DNA of 64,000 bases from Anaerostipes sp. 992a (GTDB lineage Bacteria; Bacillota; Clostridia; Lachnospirales; Lachnospiraceae): contig NZ_MJIG01000004.1 in the NCBI RefSeq assembly GCF_001940245.1, forward strand, positions 372,001 through 436,000, written 5' to 3'. This document shows positions 1-9,916 of this stretch, one piece after another (the first letter of the stretch is position 1; each line of letters begins with the position of its first letter). The notes beneath the pieces were generated by a model. It made no database searches. It had not been told where the DNA came from and saw nothing but the letters and a program-made list of their open reading frames with translations. A program made the position numbers and the translations under genes.

Positions 1-894
1 AATCTCTTCTTCATCTTTATACTTTTGTTTTTCTATCGTAATGACATCCCGCTCTCTTCCAAACCATGTCAGCTGGCGTTTTGCAAAATGTCTCGTATCC
101 CTCTTTAATAAATAGATAGCCTCCTCCAGTGAAATCTCACCATCCAGATAGCTAAGAATTTCTTTATATCCCAATCCCTGCATGGAAACCATGCTTCTGT
201 CAAGGCCTTCTTCTTTTAACTTTTGAACCTCATCCACCAATCCCTGTTTTATCATCAGATCGACTCTGTGATTGATTCTTTCATACAGGATATCTCGCTG
301 ATGGGTCAGTACAAAATAGACAAAATTATATGGTGATTTTCGGTTTCTCTCCCTGCGATTATGCACGGAGATCGGTTCTCCTGTCTCTTTATAGTACTCC
401 AGTGCCCGGATCACTCTTTTTCTATTATTTTTATGAATTGCAGCTGCACTTTCCGGATCCACCTGAGCCAATCTGTCATGCAGGGCCTGACTGCCATTTG
501 CCACAGCAAATGCTTCCAGCTCCTTCCGATAAGTCTCATCCTTTTCGGTATCCGTAAACTGAATATCATATAACAATGCCTGAATATAAAATCCGGTTCC
601 GCCCACAATGATGGGTATCTGGCCTTTTGCATAAATCTGCTCCAGAGCCTTTCCTGCCATTTCCTTAAATCTGGCCACATGAAACTCTTCCTTTGGATCC
701 AGCTCATCTACCAGATAATGCTCCACCCCATCCATTTCTTCCGGCATAATCTTAGCCGTCCCAATATCCATTTTTTTATAGACCTGCATGGAATCTGCAG
801 AAATTACTGCTCCATTGACAGCCTTTGCCAATGCGATGGACAAATCGGTTTTCCCGGCTGCCGTCGGTCCTGTTAATATTACCATAGGTTTCAT
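1..894 (-). CDS. miaA: tRNA dimethylallyltransferase MiaA (C-terminus outside window)
   Basis: Transfers a dimethylallyl group to A37 of tRNAs reading codons that begin with U; its product is the substrate of MiaB, encoded in the same cluster. The P-loop GPTAAGKT lies at about residues 9-16, followed by the family motif DSMQVYKKMDIGTAK. All 298 visible codons are open; the family is about 310 residues, so only a short C-terminal piece is missing. The ATG follows GGAGGG by 5 bases, 17 bases after mutL, so it is the last visible gene of the miaB-mutS-mutL-miaA transcription unit. Confidence 0.95.
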   Translation of the reverse strand, partial: MKPMVILTGPTAAGKTDLSIALAKAVNGAVISADSMQVYKKMDIGTAKIMPEEMDGVEHYLVDELDPKEEFHVARFKEMAGKALEQIYAKGQIPIIVGGTGFYIQALLYDIQFTDTEKDETYRKELEAFAVANGSQALHDRLAQVDPESAAAIHKNNRKRVIRALEYYKETGEPISVHNRRERNRKSPYNFVYFVLTHQRDILYERINHRVDLMIKQGLVDEVQKLKEEGLDRSMVSMQGLGYKEILSYLDGEISLEEAIYLLKRDTRHFAKRQLTWFGRERDVITIEKQKYKDEEEI

Positions 895-911
895 GATTTC
901 CCTCCATCTTT

Positions 912-2846
912 CTATACAATACGTTTAAATTTCTTTTCAATTTCTGTCTTGGTCATGGAAATCATCGTTGGTCTTCCGTGCGGACAGGTATACGGATTGT
1001 CGCATTTCATCAATTCCTCTATGAGATGCTCCGCTTCCAGCATACTTAGCTTCTGATTACCTTTAACCGCAGCCTTACAGGCCATGGACGCAATTTTATC
1101 TGTGATTACATCCATATCCGTCATGACACCTTCATCCATCACAGAATCCAGCAACTCGATGAATAGTTTCTTATCTCCAAGCCCATACAAATTGGCTGGC
1201 ACTGCTCGTATACAGTATTCTTTTCCACCAAATTCTTCGATGACAAATCCAAGCCGGCAAAATGCATCTTTATATCGTTTTATAATATCCACCTCTTTCA
1301 TGGAAAGACTGAGAATCAATGGCGGCGCCAACTGCTGGCTGTATATTTCTTTTCTTTTTAAAGAAGCAATCAGCTTCTCATAATTAATTTTTTCATGCGC
1401 TGCATGCTGATCCATAATATAAAACTGATCTTGAAATTCCATCAGCCAATAAGTAGAAAACAGCTGTCCAATGATCCGAAATTTGGGATTCCACTGCTCT
1501 TTTTCCTCTTTCTGCTCCAGAAAAGTCATCTGCTTTTCTTCTGTCGTATAAATCGGCTCTTCTTGTACCTTCTTCTCAAGCTGAAGCCGAATCTCCTCTT
1601 TGATTTCCTTCTTGATCTCCTGGCTGGTGCTTTTTTCTTCTTTCACTTCTGCTTTTTCTGCCTCCAGCTTCTCTGCCTTTTGCAACGGCACCGTTGGAAT
1701 CATCTGGTCAATCTCCTTTTTAGATTTTTCTCCCAGATAAGCTTCCCGAATTGCCTGCTTTCTTCGCAATGCTTCAAACGGCTCTGGCACCTCCGTCTTC
1801 TTCTGAACCCCCTCTTTTTTCTTTGACTTCGTATCAAGTTCCACATTAGGAATCAGATTCTTCTGCATCAATGCCTGACGCACAGCCTCTGTTATAGCAT
1901 GATACACCTGTTCTCCCTGAGCAAATCGCACCTCCATCTTTGTCGGATGCACATTCACATCCAGAGATTCCTTGGGAACCTCAAGCATCAATGCCGTAAA
2001 TGGATATTTGTGAGCCATGTGATAGGTTTTATAAGCATCCTCTATGGCACGGCTTACAATGGCACTTTTGATATATCTTCCATTTACAAAATAGTTCTCA
2101 TACCCTCTGTTTCCTCTGGAAATGACCGGCTTTCCAATATATCCTCTAATGGAAACCTGTTCCATATCTGCCTTACATTCCAGCAAATTTTTCGCAACAT
2201 CCCTACCGAAAATATGATAGATCACATCCTTTTGATTTCCATTTCCCGGTGTTGCTACCTTCGTCTGATTATTATGCAAAAGCTTGAAGGAAATCTCCGG
2301 ATGGCTCATGGCCAGCTGTCGGATCAGTGCTTCAATATAGGATGCTTCTGTCATGGAAGTCTTTAGGAACTTTCTTCTGGCCGGCACATTATAAAATAAA
2401 TTTCGAACGATAAATGTAGTCCCCTCCGGGCATCCGATTTCTTCCATGGCAACTTCTTTTCCGCCGTGAATCTCATAACGAATTCCAGAAAGCTCATCCG
2501 AGGTCTTACTGATCAGTTCTACCTGTCCAACTGCAGCAATGCTGGATAACGCCTCACCGCGAAATCCAAGAGAAGAGACTCTCATAAGATCTTCTACGTT
2601 ACGAATTTTACTGGTTGCATGGCAAAGAAATGCCGTTCTGATCTGCTCCTTCGGAATTCCCGTTCCATTATCCGTCACGCGAATGAATTTAATACCACCC
2701 TCCTTGATCTCCACAGTGATCGCATTGGCCTTTGCATCCACTGCATTTTCCACCAGTTCCTTCACAACCGAAGACGGCCGTTCTACCACTTCTCCGGCAG
2801 CAATATTATCAATGGTATATTGATCTAATACTTTTATCTCTGCCAT
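912..2846 (-). CDS. mutL: DNA mismatch repair protein MutL
   Basis: Mismatch-repair ATPase that acts after MutS. The N-terminal GHKL ATPase shows ELVENAVDA, DNGTGI and GFRGEAL. A charged Glu/Lys linker (about residues 350-450) leads to the C-terminal dimerisation/endonuclease domain, where DQHAAHEKINYE and CPHGRP match the metal-binding motifs of nicking-type MutL, as expected in a species without MutH. I chose the ATG for MAEIKVLD: AGGTGG stands 5 bases upstream and overlaps the mutS stop codon, which implies translational coupling. A GTG three codons upstream is possible but has no ribosome site. Confidence 0.96.
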   Translation of the reverse strand: MAEIKVLDQYTIDNIAAGEVVERPSSVVKELVENAVDAKANAITVEIKEGGIKFIRVTDNGTGIPKEQIRTAFLCHATSKIRNVEDLMRVSSLGFRGEALSSIAAVGQVELISKTSDELSGIRYEIHGGKEVAMEEIGCPEGTTFIVRNLFYNVPARRKFLKTSMTEASYIEALIRQLAMSHPEISFKLLHNNQTKVATPGNGNQKDVIYHIFGRDVAKNLLECKADMEQVSIRGYIGKPVISRGNRGYENYFVNGRYIKSAIVSRAIEDAYKTYHMAHKYPFTALMLEVPKESLDVNVHPTKMEVRFAQGEQVYHAITEAVRQALMQKNLIPNVELDTKSKKKEGVQKKTEVPEPFEALRRKQAIREAYLGEKSKKEIDQMIPTVPLQKAEKLEAEKAEVKEEKSTSQEIKKEIKEEIRLQLEKKVQEEPIYTTEEKQMTFLEQKEEKEQWNPKFRIIGQLFSTYWLMEFQDQFYIMDQHAAHEKINYEKLIASLKRKEIYSQQLAPPLILSLSMKEVDIIKRYKDAFCRLGFVIEEFGGKEYCIRAVPANLYGLGDKKLFIELLDSVMDEGVMTDMDVITDKIASMACKAAVKGNQKLSMLEAEHLIEELMKCDNPYTCPHGRPTMISMTKTEIEKKFKRIV

Positions 2847-2855
2847 AATGTCCAC

Positions 2856-5471
2856 CTATTGCTTTGCTCTTTCCTGCAATTCATATAAATAGTTCATCGC
2901 CTCGATCGGCGTCATATTCGATAAGTCCACATCCCGAAGTTCCAGCACCACTGGATGTGGCTGTCTGGCCGGATCGATCTGATCGAAAAAGGATAACTGC
3001 TGTGCCTCTTCAATATATCCGTCCATCTCTCTGGCCTTTTGCATCATATCATGATCATTTAACTGAGAAGCAATCTCTTTTGCCCTCTGGATAACCATTT
3101 CAGGCACTCCTGCCAGCTTCGCTACCTGAATTCCGTAGCTTTTATCCGCACCACCTTTGATGATCTTTCTTAAAAAGACAATATCATCCCCTTTTTCCTT
3201 CACCGCAATACAATAATTATTGACACCTGCAATCTTTCCTTCCAGCTCTGTCAGCTCATGGTAATGAGTCGCAAATAGGGTCTTTGCTCCTAGCAATTTT
3301 GCATTGCTGATATATTCTACAACTGCCCATGCAATACTAAGTCCATCAAAGGTGCTGGTTCCCCTTCCAATCTCATCTAGAATCAAAAGACTGTGTTTTG
3401 TGGCATTCCGCAAAATATTGGCCACCTCACTCATTTCCACCATAAACGTACTCTGTCCGGAAGCCAGGTCATCGGAAGCACCAACTCTGGTAAAGATTCG
3501 GTCAACCAGGCCGATTCTGGCTGATTTTGCCGGTACAAAGGAACCAATCTGTGCCATCAACACGATCAAAGCCACCTGTCTCATATAAGTGGATTTTCCA
3601 GCCATATTCGGTCCAGTGATAATAGATACTCTGTTTTTACTATTATCCAAAAAAGTATCATTGGAAATGAACATATCATTACCCATCATCTTCTCAACCA
3701 CCGGATGCCGCCCTTCTTTAATATCAATGACTCCTTTTTTATTTAGTGTGGGGCGCACATATCCATTCTGCTCTGCTACCAGAGCCAGCGAAGCGAATAC
3801 ATCCAGCTTTGCAATGGCATCAGCGGTCTTTTGCACTCGCTTCATCTCTGCCGCCAGCTTTTCTCTGATTTCTACAAAGGTCTCATATTCCAGCGCATAG
3901 AGCTTATCCTCTGCACCAAGGATCGTATCCGCAAGCGTGTCCAGCTCATCGGTGGTATATCGCTCAGAATTGGCCAGTGTCTGCTTCCTGATATACGTAT
4001 CTGGCACCAGACTTTTATAGGAATTGGTCACCTCCAGATAATATCCAAAGACTTTATTATATTTAATTCTTAAATTTTTAATTCCGGTGGCCTCCCGCTC
4101 TCTCTCTTCTAATTGGGCCAGCCACTGCTTTCCTTCTGTCTTGGCTTTTTTTAACTGATCAATCTGTTCGTGGTAGCCATCTTTGATGATACCTCCCTCC
4201 TTGATCATGATTGGAGGATCTTCCACAATAGATGCTTCCAGCAGCTCATATAGATCTTCTAGCGTATCCAGTTCTTCATAGATTTCTGCCAAAAGTCCTT
4301 TTTCATAATCTTTTAAGAGCATCTTGATCGGCGGCAGCAATTCCAACGACGTCTTAAATGCAATCAGATCCCTTGGATTGGCAGAACGATAGCTTACCTT
4401 CGTCATCAAGCGTTCCAGATCGTAGATTGGATTTAAATATTCTCTTAATTCCTCTCTCGTTATGACCGAATGATTCAGTGCAGATATGGCATCCAGTCTT
4501 GCTTCAATGGCTTCCTTACGCACCAAAGGCTGTTCAATGTATCGTCGCAGCAACCTGGCTCCCATGGCTGTCTTCGTTTTATCAAGTACCCATAAAAGGG
4601 AGCCTTTCTTCTGCTTTTCCCTCATCGTTTCACAGAGCTCCAGATTTCTTCTGCTTGCACTGTCGATCAGCATATAATCAGATGTCACATATGGAACGAT
4701 CTGTGTCAGATGCTCCAGAGAATGCTTCTGTGTTTCCCATAAATAACACAAAAGTGCTCCGGTAGCTACGATACACAACGAAAAATCCTGAATTCCCAGT
4801 CCATCCAGATTCTCCACATGAAACTGCTTTTTGATCATTCGTGTTCCATTCTCTTCATCAAAATAATAATTATCCACACTGGAAATACGAATGCCCAGTT
4901 TTTCCTTTAAAAATTCAAAATTCATTCCACTGATCAAAAAAGCATCGTTGCAAATAATTTCAACAGGCATAAATTTAAATATTTCATCCTGCAGCTTTCC
5001 AAGATCATCAATCGTGGTAGTTCTAAAATCTCCGGTAGTAATGTCTACGAATGAAACTCCATACAGATCATCTCCAGAATAAATGCACATCAGATAATTA
5101 TTCTTTGTCTCATCCAGATTCTGAGTCGAAATGTTCGTTCCAGGTGTCACAATTCGGATTACTTCCCGTTTCACGATTCCCTTGGCTGCCTTTGGATCTT
5201 CCACCTGTTCACAGATTCCCACCTTATATCCTTTTTCTACCAATTTATTCAAATAAGCATCACAGGCATGATAAGGCACCCCACACATAGGAGCCCGTTC
5301 TTCCTGTCCACAGTTTTTTCCTGTCAGTGTAATTTCCAGTTCTTTGGAAGCGATCAAAGCATCTTCAAAGAACATTTCATAGAAATCTCCCAGTCGATAG
5401 AATAAAATACAGTCCTTATTTTGTTCTTTTATCTTCAAGTACTGCTCCATCATTGGAGTAAATTTCGCCAT
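2856..5471 (-). CDS. mutS: DNA mismatch repair protein MutS
   Basis: Recognises mismatches and small loops in DNA and recruits MutL. Length 871 residues is normal for MutS1. The mismatch-reading motif GDFYEMF lies near residue 28; the C-terminal ABC-type ATPase carries GPNMAGKSTYMRQ (Walker A) and DEIGRGTSTFDG (Walker B/signature). It lies 50 bases behind miaB and its stop codon overlaps the ribosome site of mutL, so the mismatch-repair pair is made from one message. Confidence 0.97.
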   Translation of the reverse strand: MAKFTPMMEQYLKIKEQNKDCILFYRLGDFYEMFFEDALIASKELEITLTGKNCGQEERAPMCGVPYHACDAYLNKLVEKGYKVGICEQVEDPKAAKGIVKREVIRIVTPGTNISTQNLDETKNNYLMCIYSGDDLYGVSFVDITTGDFRTTTIDDLGKLQDEIFKFMPVEIICNDAFLISGMNFEFLKEKLGIRISSVDNYYFDEENGTRMIKKQFHVENLDGLGIQDFSLCIVATGALLCYLWETQKHSLEHLTQIVPYVTSDYMLIDSASRRNLELCETMREKQKKGSLLWVLDKTKTAMGARLLRRYIEQPLVRKEAIEARLDAISALNHSVITREELREYLNPIYDLERLMTKVSYRSANPRDLIAFKTSLELLPPIKMLLKDYEKGLLAEIYEELDTLEDLYELLEASIVEDPPIMIKEGGIIKDGYHEQIDQLKKAKTEGKQWLAQLEEREREATGIKNLRIKYNKVFGYYLEVTNSYKSLVPDTYIRKQTLANSERYTTDELDTLADTILGAEDKLYALEYETFVEIREKLAAEMKRVQKTADAIAKLDVFASLALVAEQNGYVRPTLNKKGVIDIKEGRHPVVEKMMGNDMFISNDTFLDNSKNRVSIITGPNMAGKSTYMRQVALIVLMAQIGSFVPAKSARIGLVDRIFTRVGASDDLASGQSTFMVEMSEVANILRNATKHSLLILDEIGRGTSTFDGLSIAWAVVEYISNAKLLGAKTLFATHYHELTELEGKIAGVNNYCIAVKEKGDDIVFLRKIIKGGADKSYGIQVAKLAGVPEMVIQRAKEIASQLNDHDMMQKAREMDGYIEEAQQLSFFDQIDPARQPHPVVLELRDVDLSNMTPIEAMNYLYELQERAKQ

Positions 5472-5521
5472 GGAACTTCTTATCCTCCTTTTCTTTTCTC
5501 TGCCGTCACTTCATTGGCTTT

Positions 5522-6937
5522 CTACTCTGCAAGTTCTCCCAGATAATAGAAGCCCTTCGCTTCTTTTAATACGACTGGTACGATTTTTCCGATCATTTCC
5601 CTGCATCCCGGAAAATGCACCAAAACATTATTCGTCAGTCTTCCCGTTACCAGATTCTCATCGTGATCATTCACCATTTCCACTAATACATTCATGGTCC
5701 TTCCAACATAACGGTCTACGTTCTTTTTAGAAGCCTCCCCAACTACCTGCAGCAAACGATTAAATCGATCCTTGATGACCTCTTCCGGCACTTCATCTGG
5801 CATCACTGCCGCTGGTGTTCCGGTTCTTTTGGAATAAATAAAGGTATAACAGCTATCATAATTTACCTTTTTTACCACATCCATAGTCTCTAAAAAATCT
5901 TCCTCTGTCTCACCAGGAAAGCCTACGATAATATCGGTAGTAAAAGATACCTCTGGCACCTTTGCACGAATTCTTTCTACCAGATCCAAATACTGCTCTT
6001 TGGTATAACGGCGGTTCATCTTTTTTAAGATTTCTGTACTTCCTGACTGAACTGGCAGATGTACGTGATTGCAGATTTTTTGGGATGCTGCCAGTACATC
6101 GATCAATTCATCTGACAGATCCTTTGGATGTGGAGTCATAAAGCGGATTCTCTCAAGTCCTTCGATCTTCTCAATGCGCTGCAGAAGCTGTGCAAATGTA
6201 ATCGGCTCCTCTAAGGTTTTCCCATAAGAATTTACATTCTGTCCCAAAAGCATAACCTCAACTACGCCATCGGCTACCAGTGCTTTGATCTCATTGATAA
6301 TGTCTTCTGGATTTCTACTTCTCTCTCTTCCTCTTACATATGGTACGATACAATAGCTACAGAAATTGTTGCAGCCATACATGATATTGACACCGCATTT
6401 AAATGAGAATTTTCTCTCACTTGGCAGATCCTCTACAATCTGATCCGTATCCTTCCAGATATCTACGATCATTCCATTGGAATCCACACGGTTTTTCATC
6501 AGCTCTGCCAGCTTAAAGATGTTATGGGTTCCAAAAATAATATCCACAAATTTATAGCTTTCTTTGATCTTTTGAACAACCAGATCCTCCTGCATCATAC
6601 AACCACATAATCCAATCAACATATGCGGATTCTTCTGTTTGATCTTCTTTAAATGTCCTAAATGTCCATATACCTTTAAATTGGCATTTTCTCTTACTGT
6701 GCAAGTGTTAAATAAAACAAAGTCTGCCGTTTCTTCTTCTGTCTCCACATATCCCATTTGCTGAAGAATTCCCAAAAGCTTCTCTGAATCCTTGGCGTTC
6801 ATCTGACACCCGAAGGTTGTAATATGGCAGGTCAGAGGGCGTCCCATCTTTTCACTCTGTTTGCTTACCCATTGCTTCATCTGTGCCATGTAATCATATT
6901 GTCTCTGACTTTCACTTGTATATGTTAAATCTTCCAT
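5522..6937 (-). CDS. miaB: tRNA-2-methylthio-N6-dimethylallyladenosine synthase MiaB
   Basis: Radical-SAM methylthiotransferase that converts i6A37 in tRNA to ms2i6A37, the step after MiaA. Three conserved cysteines in the N-terminal UPF0004 domain (TFGCQMNAKDSE, NTCTVREN, GLCGCM) bind one Fe-S cluster; CNNFCSYC supplies the CxxxCxxC radical-SAM cluster; the C-terminal TRAM domain ends the 471-residue protein. AGGAG precedes the ATG by 6 bases. First gene of the operon, with a good promoter just upstream. Confidence 0.97.
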   Translation of the reverse strand: MEDLTYTSESQRQYDYMAQMKQWVSKQSEKMGRPLTCHITTFGCQMNAKDSEKLLGILQQMGYVETEEETADFVLFNTCTVRENANLKVYGHLGHLKKIKQKNPHMLIGLCGCMMQEDLVVQKIKESYKFVDIIFGTHNIFKLAELMKNRVDSNGMIVDIWKDTDQIVEDLPSERKFSFKCGVNIMYGCNNFCSYCIVPYVRGRERSRNPEDIINEIKALVADGVVEVMLLGQNVNSYGKTLEEPITFAQLLQRIEKIEGLERIRFMTPHPKDLSDELIDVLAASQKICNHVHLPVQSGSTEILKKMNRRYTKEQYLDLVERIRAKVPEVSFTTDIIVGFPGETEEDFLETMDVVKKVNYDSCYTFIYSKRTGTPAAVMPDEVPEEVIKDRFNRLLQVVGEASKKNVDRYVGRTMNVLVEMVNDHDENLVTGRLTNNVLVHFPGCREMIGKIVPVVLKEAKGFYYLGELAE

Positions 6938-6984
6938 TTCTCAATCTCCTAATTTAAAATCTGTATTTATGGCATACAGAATTT

Positions 6985-7013
6985 ATTATAACAATGAAAG
7001 AAGAAAATAGCAA
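6985..7013 (-). promoter_or_regulatory. Promoter of miaB-mutS-mutL-miaA
   Basis: On the minus strand a TTGCTA -35 and a perfect TATAAT -10 are separated by 17 bases, about 48 bases ahead of the miaB start. The inferred 3' end of the group II intron lies only about 18 bases upstream of the -35 box, so the intron inserted between the preceding terminator and this promoter without touching it. Confidence 0.65.
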
Positions 7014-7030
7014 TACAATGGATTTACCAA

Positions 7031-8877
7031 ATCGAGTAGGAGGAATTTCTCTTGATTGAGAAATTCCGACCTCTCACACCACCGTGCGTACCGTTCGGTA
7101 CACGGCGGTTCAATCAACTTAACAAGTAACACACCTTTCGGTGTAGTAATCTAACATTGAGACTAATCCGAATGAGGTTAGTCTCTTATTGCTTATAGCT
7201 TGGCATACATCTGAACCTCGACATACTCTTGCGAACCCTTTAGCGTAGGATGTTCGCTTTGCTGCCCATTGGGGCACGCCTAGTTTCATTAAATTCTTTG
7301 CCCTGTTTTGTGGTGTTTTCCATTGTTTCCATATACACATACGAAGTCTGAATCGGATATGTTTATCCATTTCTCTGCACAGATGTTTCATACTCCCTAT
7401 CTTGAAGTAGTTAACCCATCCTCTGATAAGTTGATTGAGTTTCTCCACTTTGTAGCTGTTGCTTACACCCCAGCTACGACAGGTGAGTTCCTTCATCCTC
7501 TTCTTGAACTTCTCAACTGATTTTGCATGTGGCTTCGCCTTGTATTGGTGTGCTCTTGAATCAAAATAGAATCCAAATCCAAGGTATTTGAGTCCTTGCG
7601 GTTTATCCACTTTACTCTTTGTCATGTTGACCTTAAGCCCTAGTTTCTCCTCAATGAATCGAGAGATATTTCTCATTACTCGATTTGCAGACATTTCACT
7701 CCCAACCATGATGATACAGTCATCCGCATATCTCACGAAATTGAGCCCTCGCTTTTCCATTTCTTTGTCAAGTTCATTGAGCATGATATTCGCTAGTAGC
7801 GGAGAAAGATTTCCTCCTTGCGGTGTTCCTATTACAGAGTCTTCATACTCATCATCAATCATAATTCCACTGACAAGATACTTTCTCACAATGGAGATGA
7901 CATCTCCATCCTTGATTGTTCTTCCAATTAAGGTCATCAGCTTGTCATGATTTACTGTGTCAAAGAACTTTTCCAAGTCAATGTCTACAATCCAATCATT
8001 ACCATCATTCATCATATCAAGTGCTGTTAGGATTGCTTGTTGTGCACACCTATTCGGTCTGAATCCATAACTGTGGTCATGGAATTGTTCCTCATAGATT
8101 GGTGTTAGTACCTGTGCAATGGCTTGTTGTACAAATCTGTCTGTTACCGTTGGTACTCCTAGGTTTCTGACACCACCATCAGGCTTTGGTATCTCCACTC
8201 TTCGTACTGGTTGAGGTTTGTATTTTCTTGTCCTCAACTGTTCCTTGATGATTTCGCCGTTCTTTGCAAGATGTTCCTTGAGTCCTGTGTACTTCATTCC
8301 GTCCACTCCCTCTGCACCTTTGTTTCGTACGACTTGCAGATATGCTCTGTTGAGATTATCACTAGATAATATCTGCTCCATTAGATTACTTGTGTCCATG
8401 CGTTCTTTCCTTTCCGTCTCGCTTGATTTGACCATCTTTTACCCGATTGGTTACGGCAGATGTTGTCATTTCTGCAATACGAGACATACTCAAACTGATT
8501 GATTGTTCGCCCCTTCACTCCATCCCCATTACAGAGACTTCTTCACTACTATGGGCTCGGCTGACTTCTCACAGTTCGTTGTTACTAGGCTAATGATACC
8601 TCTGTGAGACCTCCACGCTTAAGGTGCACGCTCTTTCCTCTCATCTATCCGCCACATTTACTCGTACTTCCAGCAACTTTTGGACTTCATCTCCTTTTGC
8701 AGACTTATCCGTATTTCCGAGCCTTATATGTGATTTCTGTCCGTCGGACCAAGAGTTTGCTTACAGCTTCCTTCAGATTCCACCTCACGATGGACACCCT
8801 TGCTGTTCGGCTATACACTTCCTCGTTGCCTAGGCGTGTTCGGGACTTTCACCCGTTAGAGCGCGCCCATGGCGCGC
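7031..8877 (-). mobile_element. Group IIC intron, full length
   Basis: On the minus strand the element begins with a GC-rich stem (GCGCGCC...GGCGCGC) followed by the domain I core GGGTGAAAGTCCCGAAC and AGCAAGGGTGTCC, the same order as in the Oceanobacillus iheyensis IIC intron. It ends with domain V (AACCGCCGTGTACCGAACGG, then ACGCACGGTGGTGTG) and a domain VI stem GGAATTTCTC/GAGAAATTCC, finishing CCTACTCGAT. Both exact ends are estimates to within a few bases. It lies 4-5 bases behind a terminator hairpin, the typical IIC target. The single coding region carries the reverse transcriptase. Confidence 0.85.
7119..8399 (-). CDS. ltrA: Group II intron reverse transcriptase/maturase
   Basis: Intron-encoded protein that helps the intron RNA splice and copies it into DNA at new sites. 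The reverse transcriptase has IPKPDGGVRNLGVP, DIDLEKFFDTVNH, GTPQGGNLSPLLANI and the catalytic YADD (FVRYADDCIIM); the C-terminal GIIM maturase domain contains RGWVNYFKIG. At 426 residues it has no HNH endonuclease domain, in keeping with class IIC. I chose the ATG for MDTSNL, which has AAGGAAAG upstream; a start 12 codons earlier lacks a ribosome site. No frameshift, so the intron may still be mobile. Confidence 0.93.
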   Translation of the reverse strand: MDTSNLMEQILSSDNLNRAYLQVVRNKGAEGVDGMKYTGLKEHLAKNGEIIKEQLRTRKYKPQPVRRVEIPKPDGGVRNLGVPTVTDRFVQQAIAQVLTPIYEEQFHDHSYGFRPNRCAQQAILTALDMMNDGNDWIVDIDLEKFFDTVNHDKLMTLIGRTIKDGDVISIVRKYLVSGIMIDDEYEDSVIGTPQGGNLSPLLANIMLNELDKEMEKRGLNFVRYADDCIIMVGSEMSANRVMRNISRFIEEKLGLKVNMTKSKVDKPQGLKYLGFGFYFDSRAHQYKAKPHAKSVEKFKKRMKELTCRSWGVSNSYKVEKLNQLIRGWVNYFKIGSMKHLCREMDKHIRFRLRMCIWKQWKTPQNRAKNLMKLGVPQWAAKRTSYAKGFARVCRGSDVCQAISNKRLTSFGLVSMLDYYTERCVTC

Positions 8878-8881
8878 AAAC

Positions 8882-8917
8882 AAAAAGAAGCATCACCGCT
8901 CTGTAATGCTTCTTTTT
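8882..8917 (-). terminator. Terminator of the NlpC/P60 gene, target of the intron
   Basis: Perfect 12-base arms (AAAAAGAAGCAT/ATGCTTCTTTTT) around a 12-base loop, immediately behind the NlpC/P60 stop codon. The arm ends in TTTTT, followed by GTTT and then the intron. Confidence 0.85.
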
Positions 8918-8920
8918 CAT

Positions 8921-9337
8921 TCACAAATATACAATATATGGAATTTCCAGCCATTGTTCCCACTGCCGATCCAATCGATCTGTTTCCACTACTCCATCGC
9001 CAAATCTGGGATTATTCGTGCATTCAATGACCTTTCCTCCAGTCATATATATCCCTATATGACCTGGCAGATAGACTCCGATCCCCTTTTTCTCCGGGAT
9101 CTGTTCCACCGGTCCTTTTTTGCTGGCCCGCTCGATCATCTCATAGCTTTGAAGATCTCTTGCCTTATCATAATAAAATTGCCTGAGTCCTCCCATATAA
9201 TAGCACTTGATCAAGCCACTGCAGTCAAAACAATATTGACCGAATTCATTCTGCTTACCAAATCCATCCCACAAATATTTGGTAGGAAGCGACAAACATT
9301 CCTGTGCAAAGGCTGCAAGACCTAAATTGGTATACAT
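8921..9337 (-). CDS. NlpC/P60-family cysteine peptidase-like protein
   Basis: A 138-residue protein with the NlpC/P60 core: nucleophile in YCFDCSGLIK (about residue 38) and the histidine in LPGHIGIYM (about residue 93). The family cleaves peptidoglycan stem peptides or related amides. There is no signal peptide or wall-binding domain, so it is a bare catalytic domain that either works inside the cell or is exported by another route. Monocistronic, ended by its own strong terminator. Substrate unknown. Confidence 0.75.
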   Translation of the reverse strand: MYTNLGLAAFAQECLSLPTKYLWDGFGKQNEFGQYCFDCSGLIKCYYMGGLRQFYYDKARDLQSYEMIERASKKGPVEQIPEKKGIGVYLPGHIGIYMTGGKVIECTNNPRFGDGVVETDRLDRQWEQWLEIPYIVYL

Positions 9338-9404
9338 CCAATCCGCCTTTTTCCGTTCTTACCTCATATTATTCCCCACTGATAGAAAATATGCACGCTG
9401 ATCT

Positions 9405-9854
9405 CTATTCACTCTTTCGGTCCATCAATTCGATAATATTCCCTTCGCAATCTCTTACGTAATGAATGAACAGATCTGGTTTGTCCGCATAGGTTCTATG
9501 AATCTGCTTTCCAACAAGGGAACCTCCTGCTGCAAGCAGCTTGTCGGTAACTACATCAATATCATCCACATCAATGGCAATGTGTCCCAGTCCCGTTAGG
9601 TTGATCGCCTGAGAGCTGGTATCATCCTGCAGATTGTACTGGAAGATCTCCAGCTGAGTTCCTTCTGGATCTCCTGGAAATGTCATTGTAATTCCTTCAA
9701 TATCAGATCCTGCAAGACCAGTCAGATCCGCTGCATAATCACCTGAAATCTTCTTTTCCGGCGGAACCTGCACACAGCCAAATACTTTTTCATAAAATGC
9801 TGCTACCTTCTTCCAGTCTTTTGCATTAATGTTTACATGTAATAATTTACTCAT
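9405..9854 (-). CDS. VOC-superfamily (glyoxalase/dioxygenase-like) protein
   Basis: A 149-residue protein with the paired beta-alpha-beta-beta-beta pattern of the vicinal-oxygen-chelate fold: LLHVNINAKDWKKVAAFYEKVFG at the start and GLGHIAIDVDDID in the second half. Metal-type residues are visible (H in LLHVNI, E in TQLEIFQ, H in GLGHIAI, E in NIIELM). Family members include glyoxalase I, bleomycin-binding proteins and dioxygenases; the sequence does not say which. It stands between two unrelated genes. Confidence 0.75.
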   Translation of the reverse strand: MSKLLHVNINAKDWKKVAAFYEKVFGCVQVPPEKKISGDYAADLTGLAGSDIEGITMTFPGDPEGTQLEIFQYNLQDDTSSQAINLTGLGHIAIDVDDIDVVTDKLLAAGGSLVGKQIHRTYADKPDLFIHYVRDCEGNIIELMDRKSE

Positions 9855-9916
9855 CCCGTTTCTCCTTTTCTACAAATCACATTTTACATCCTGATGGAAC
9901 GTATAACTCAGTTAAA

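Noticed and set aside
8604-8906. Plus-strand frames across the intron 5' half
   Set aside because: They lie on the opposite strand of conserved group II RNA domains, which explain the sequence.
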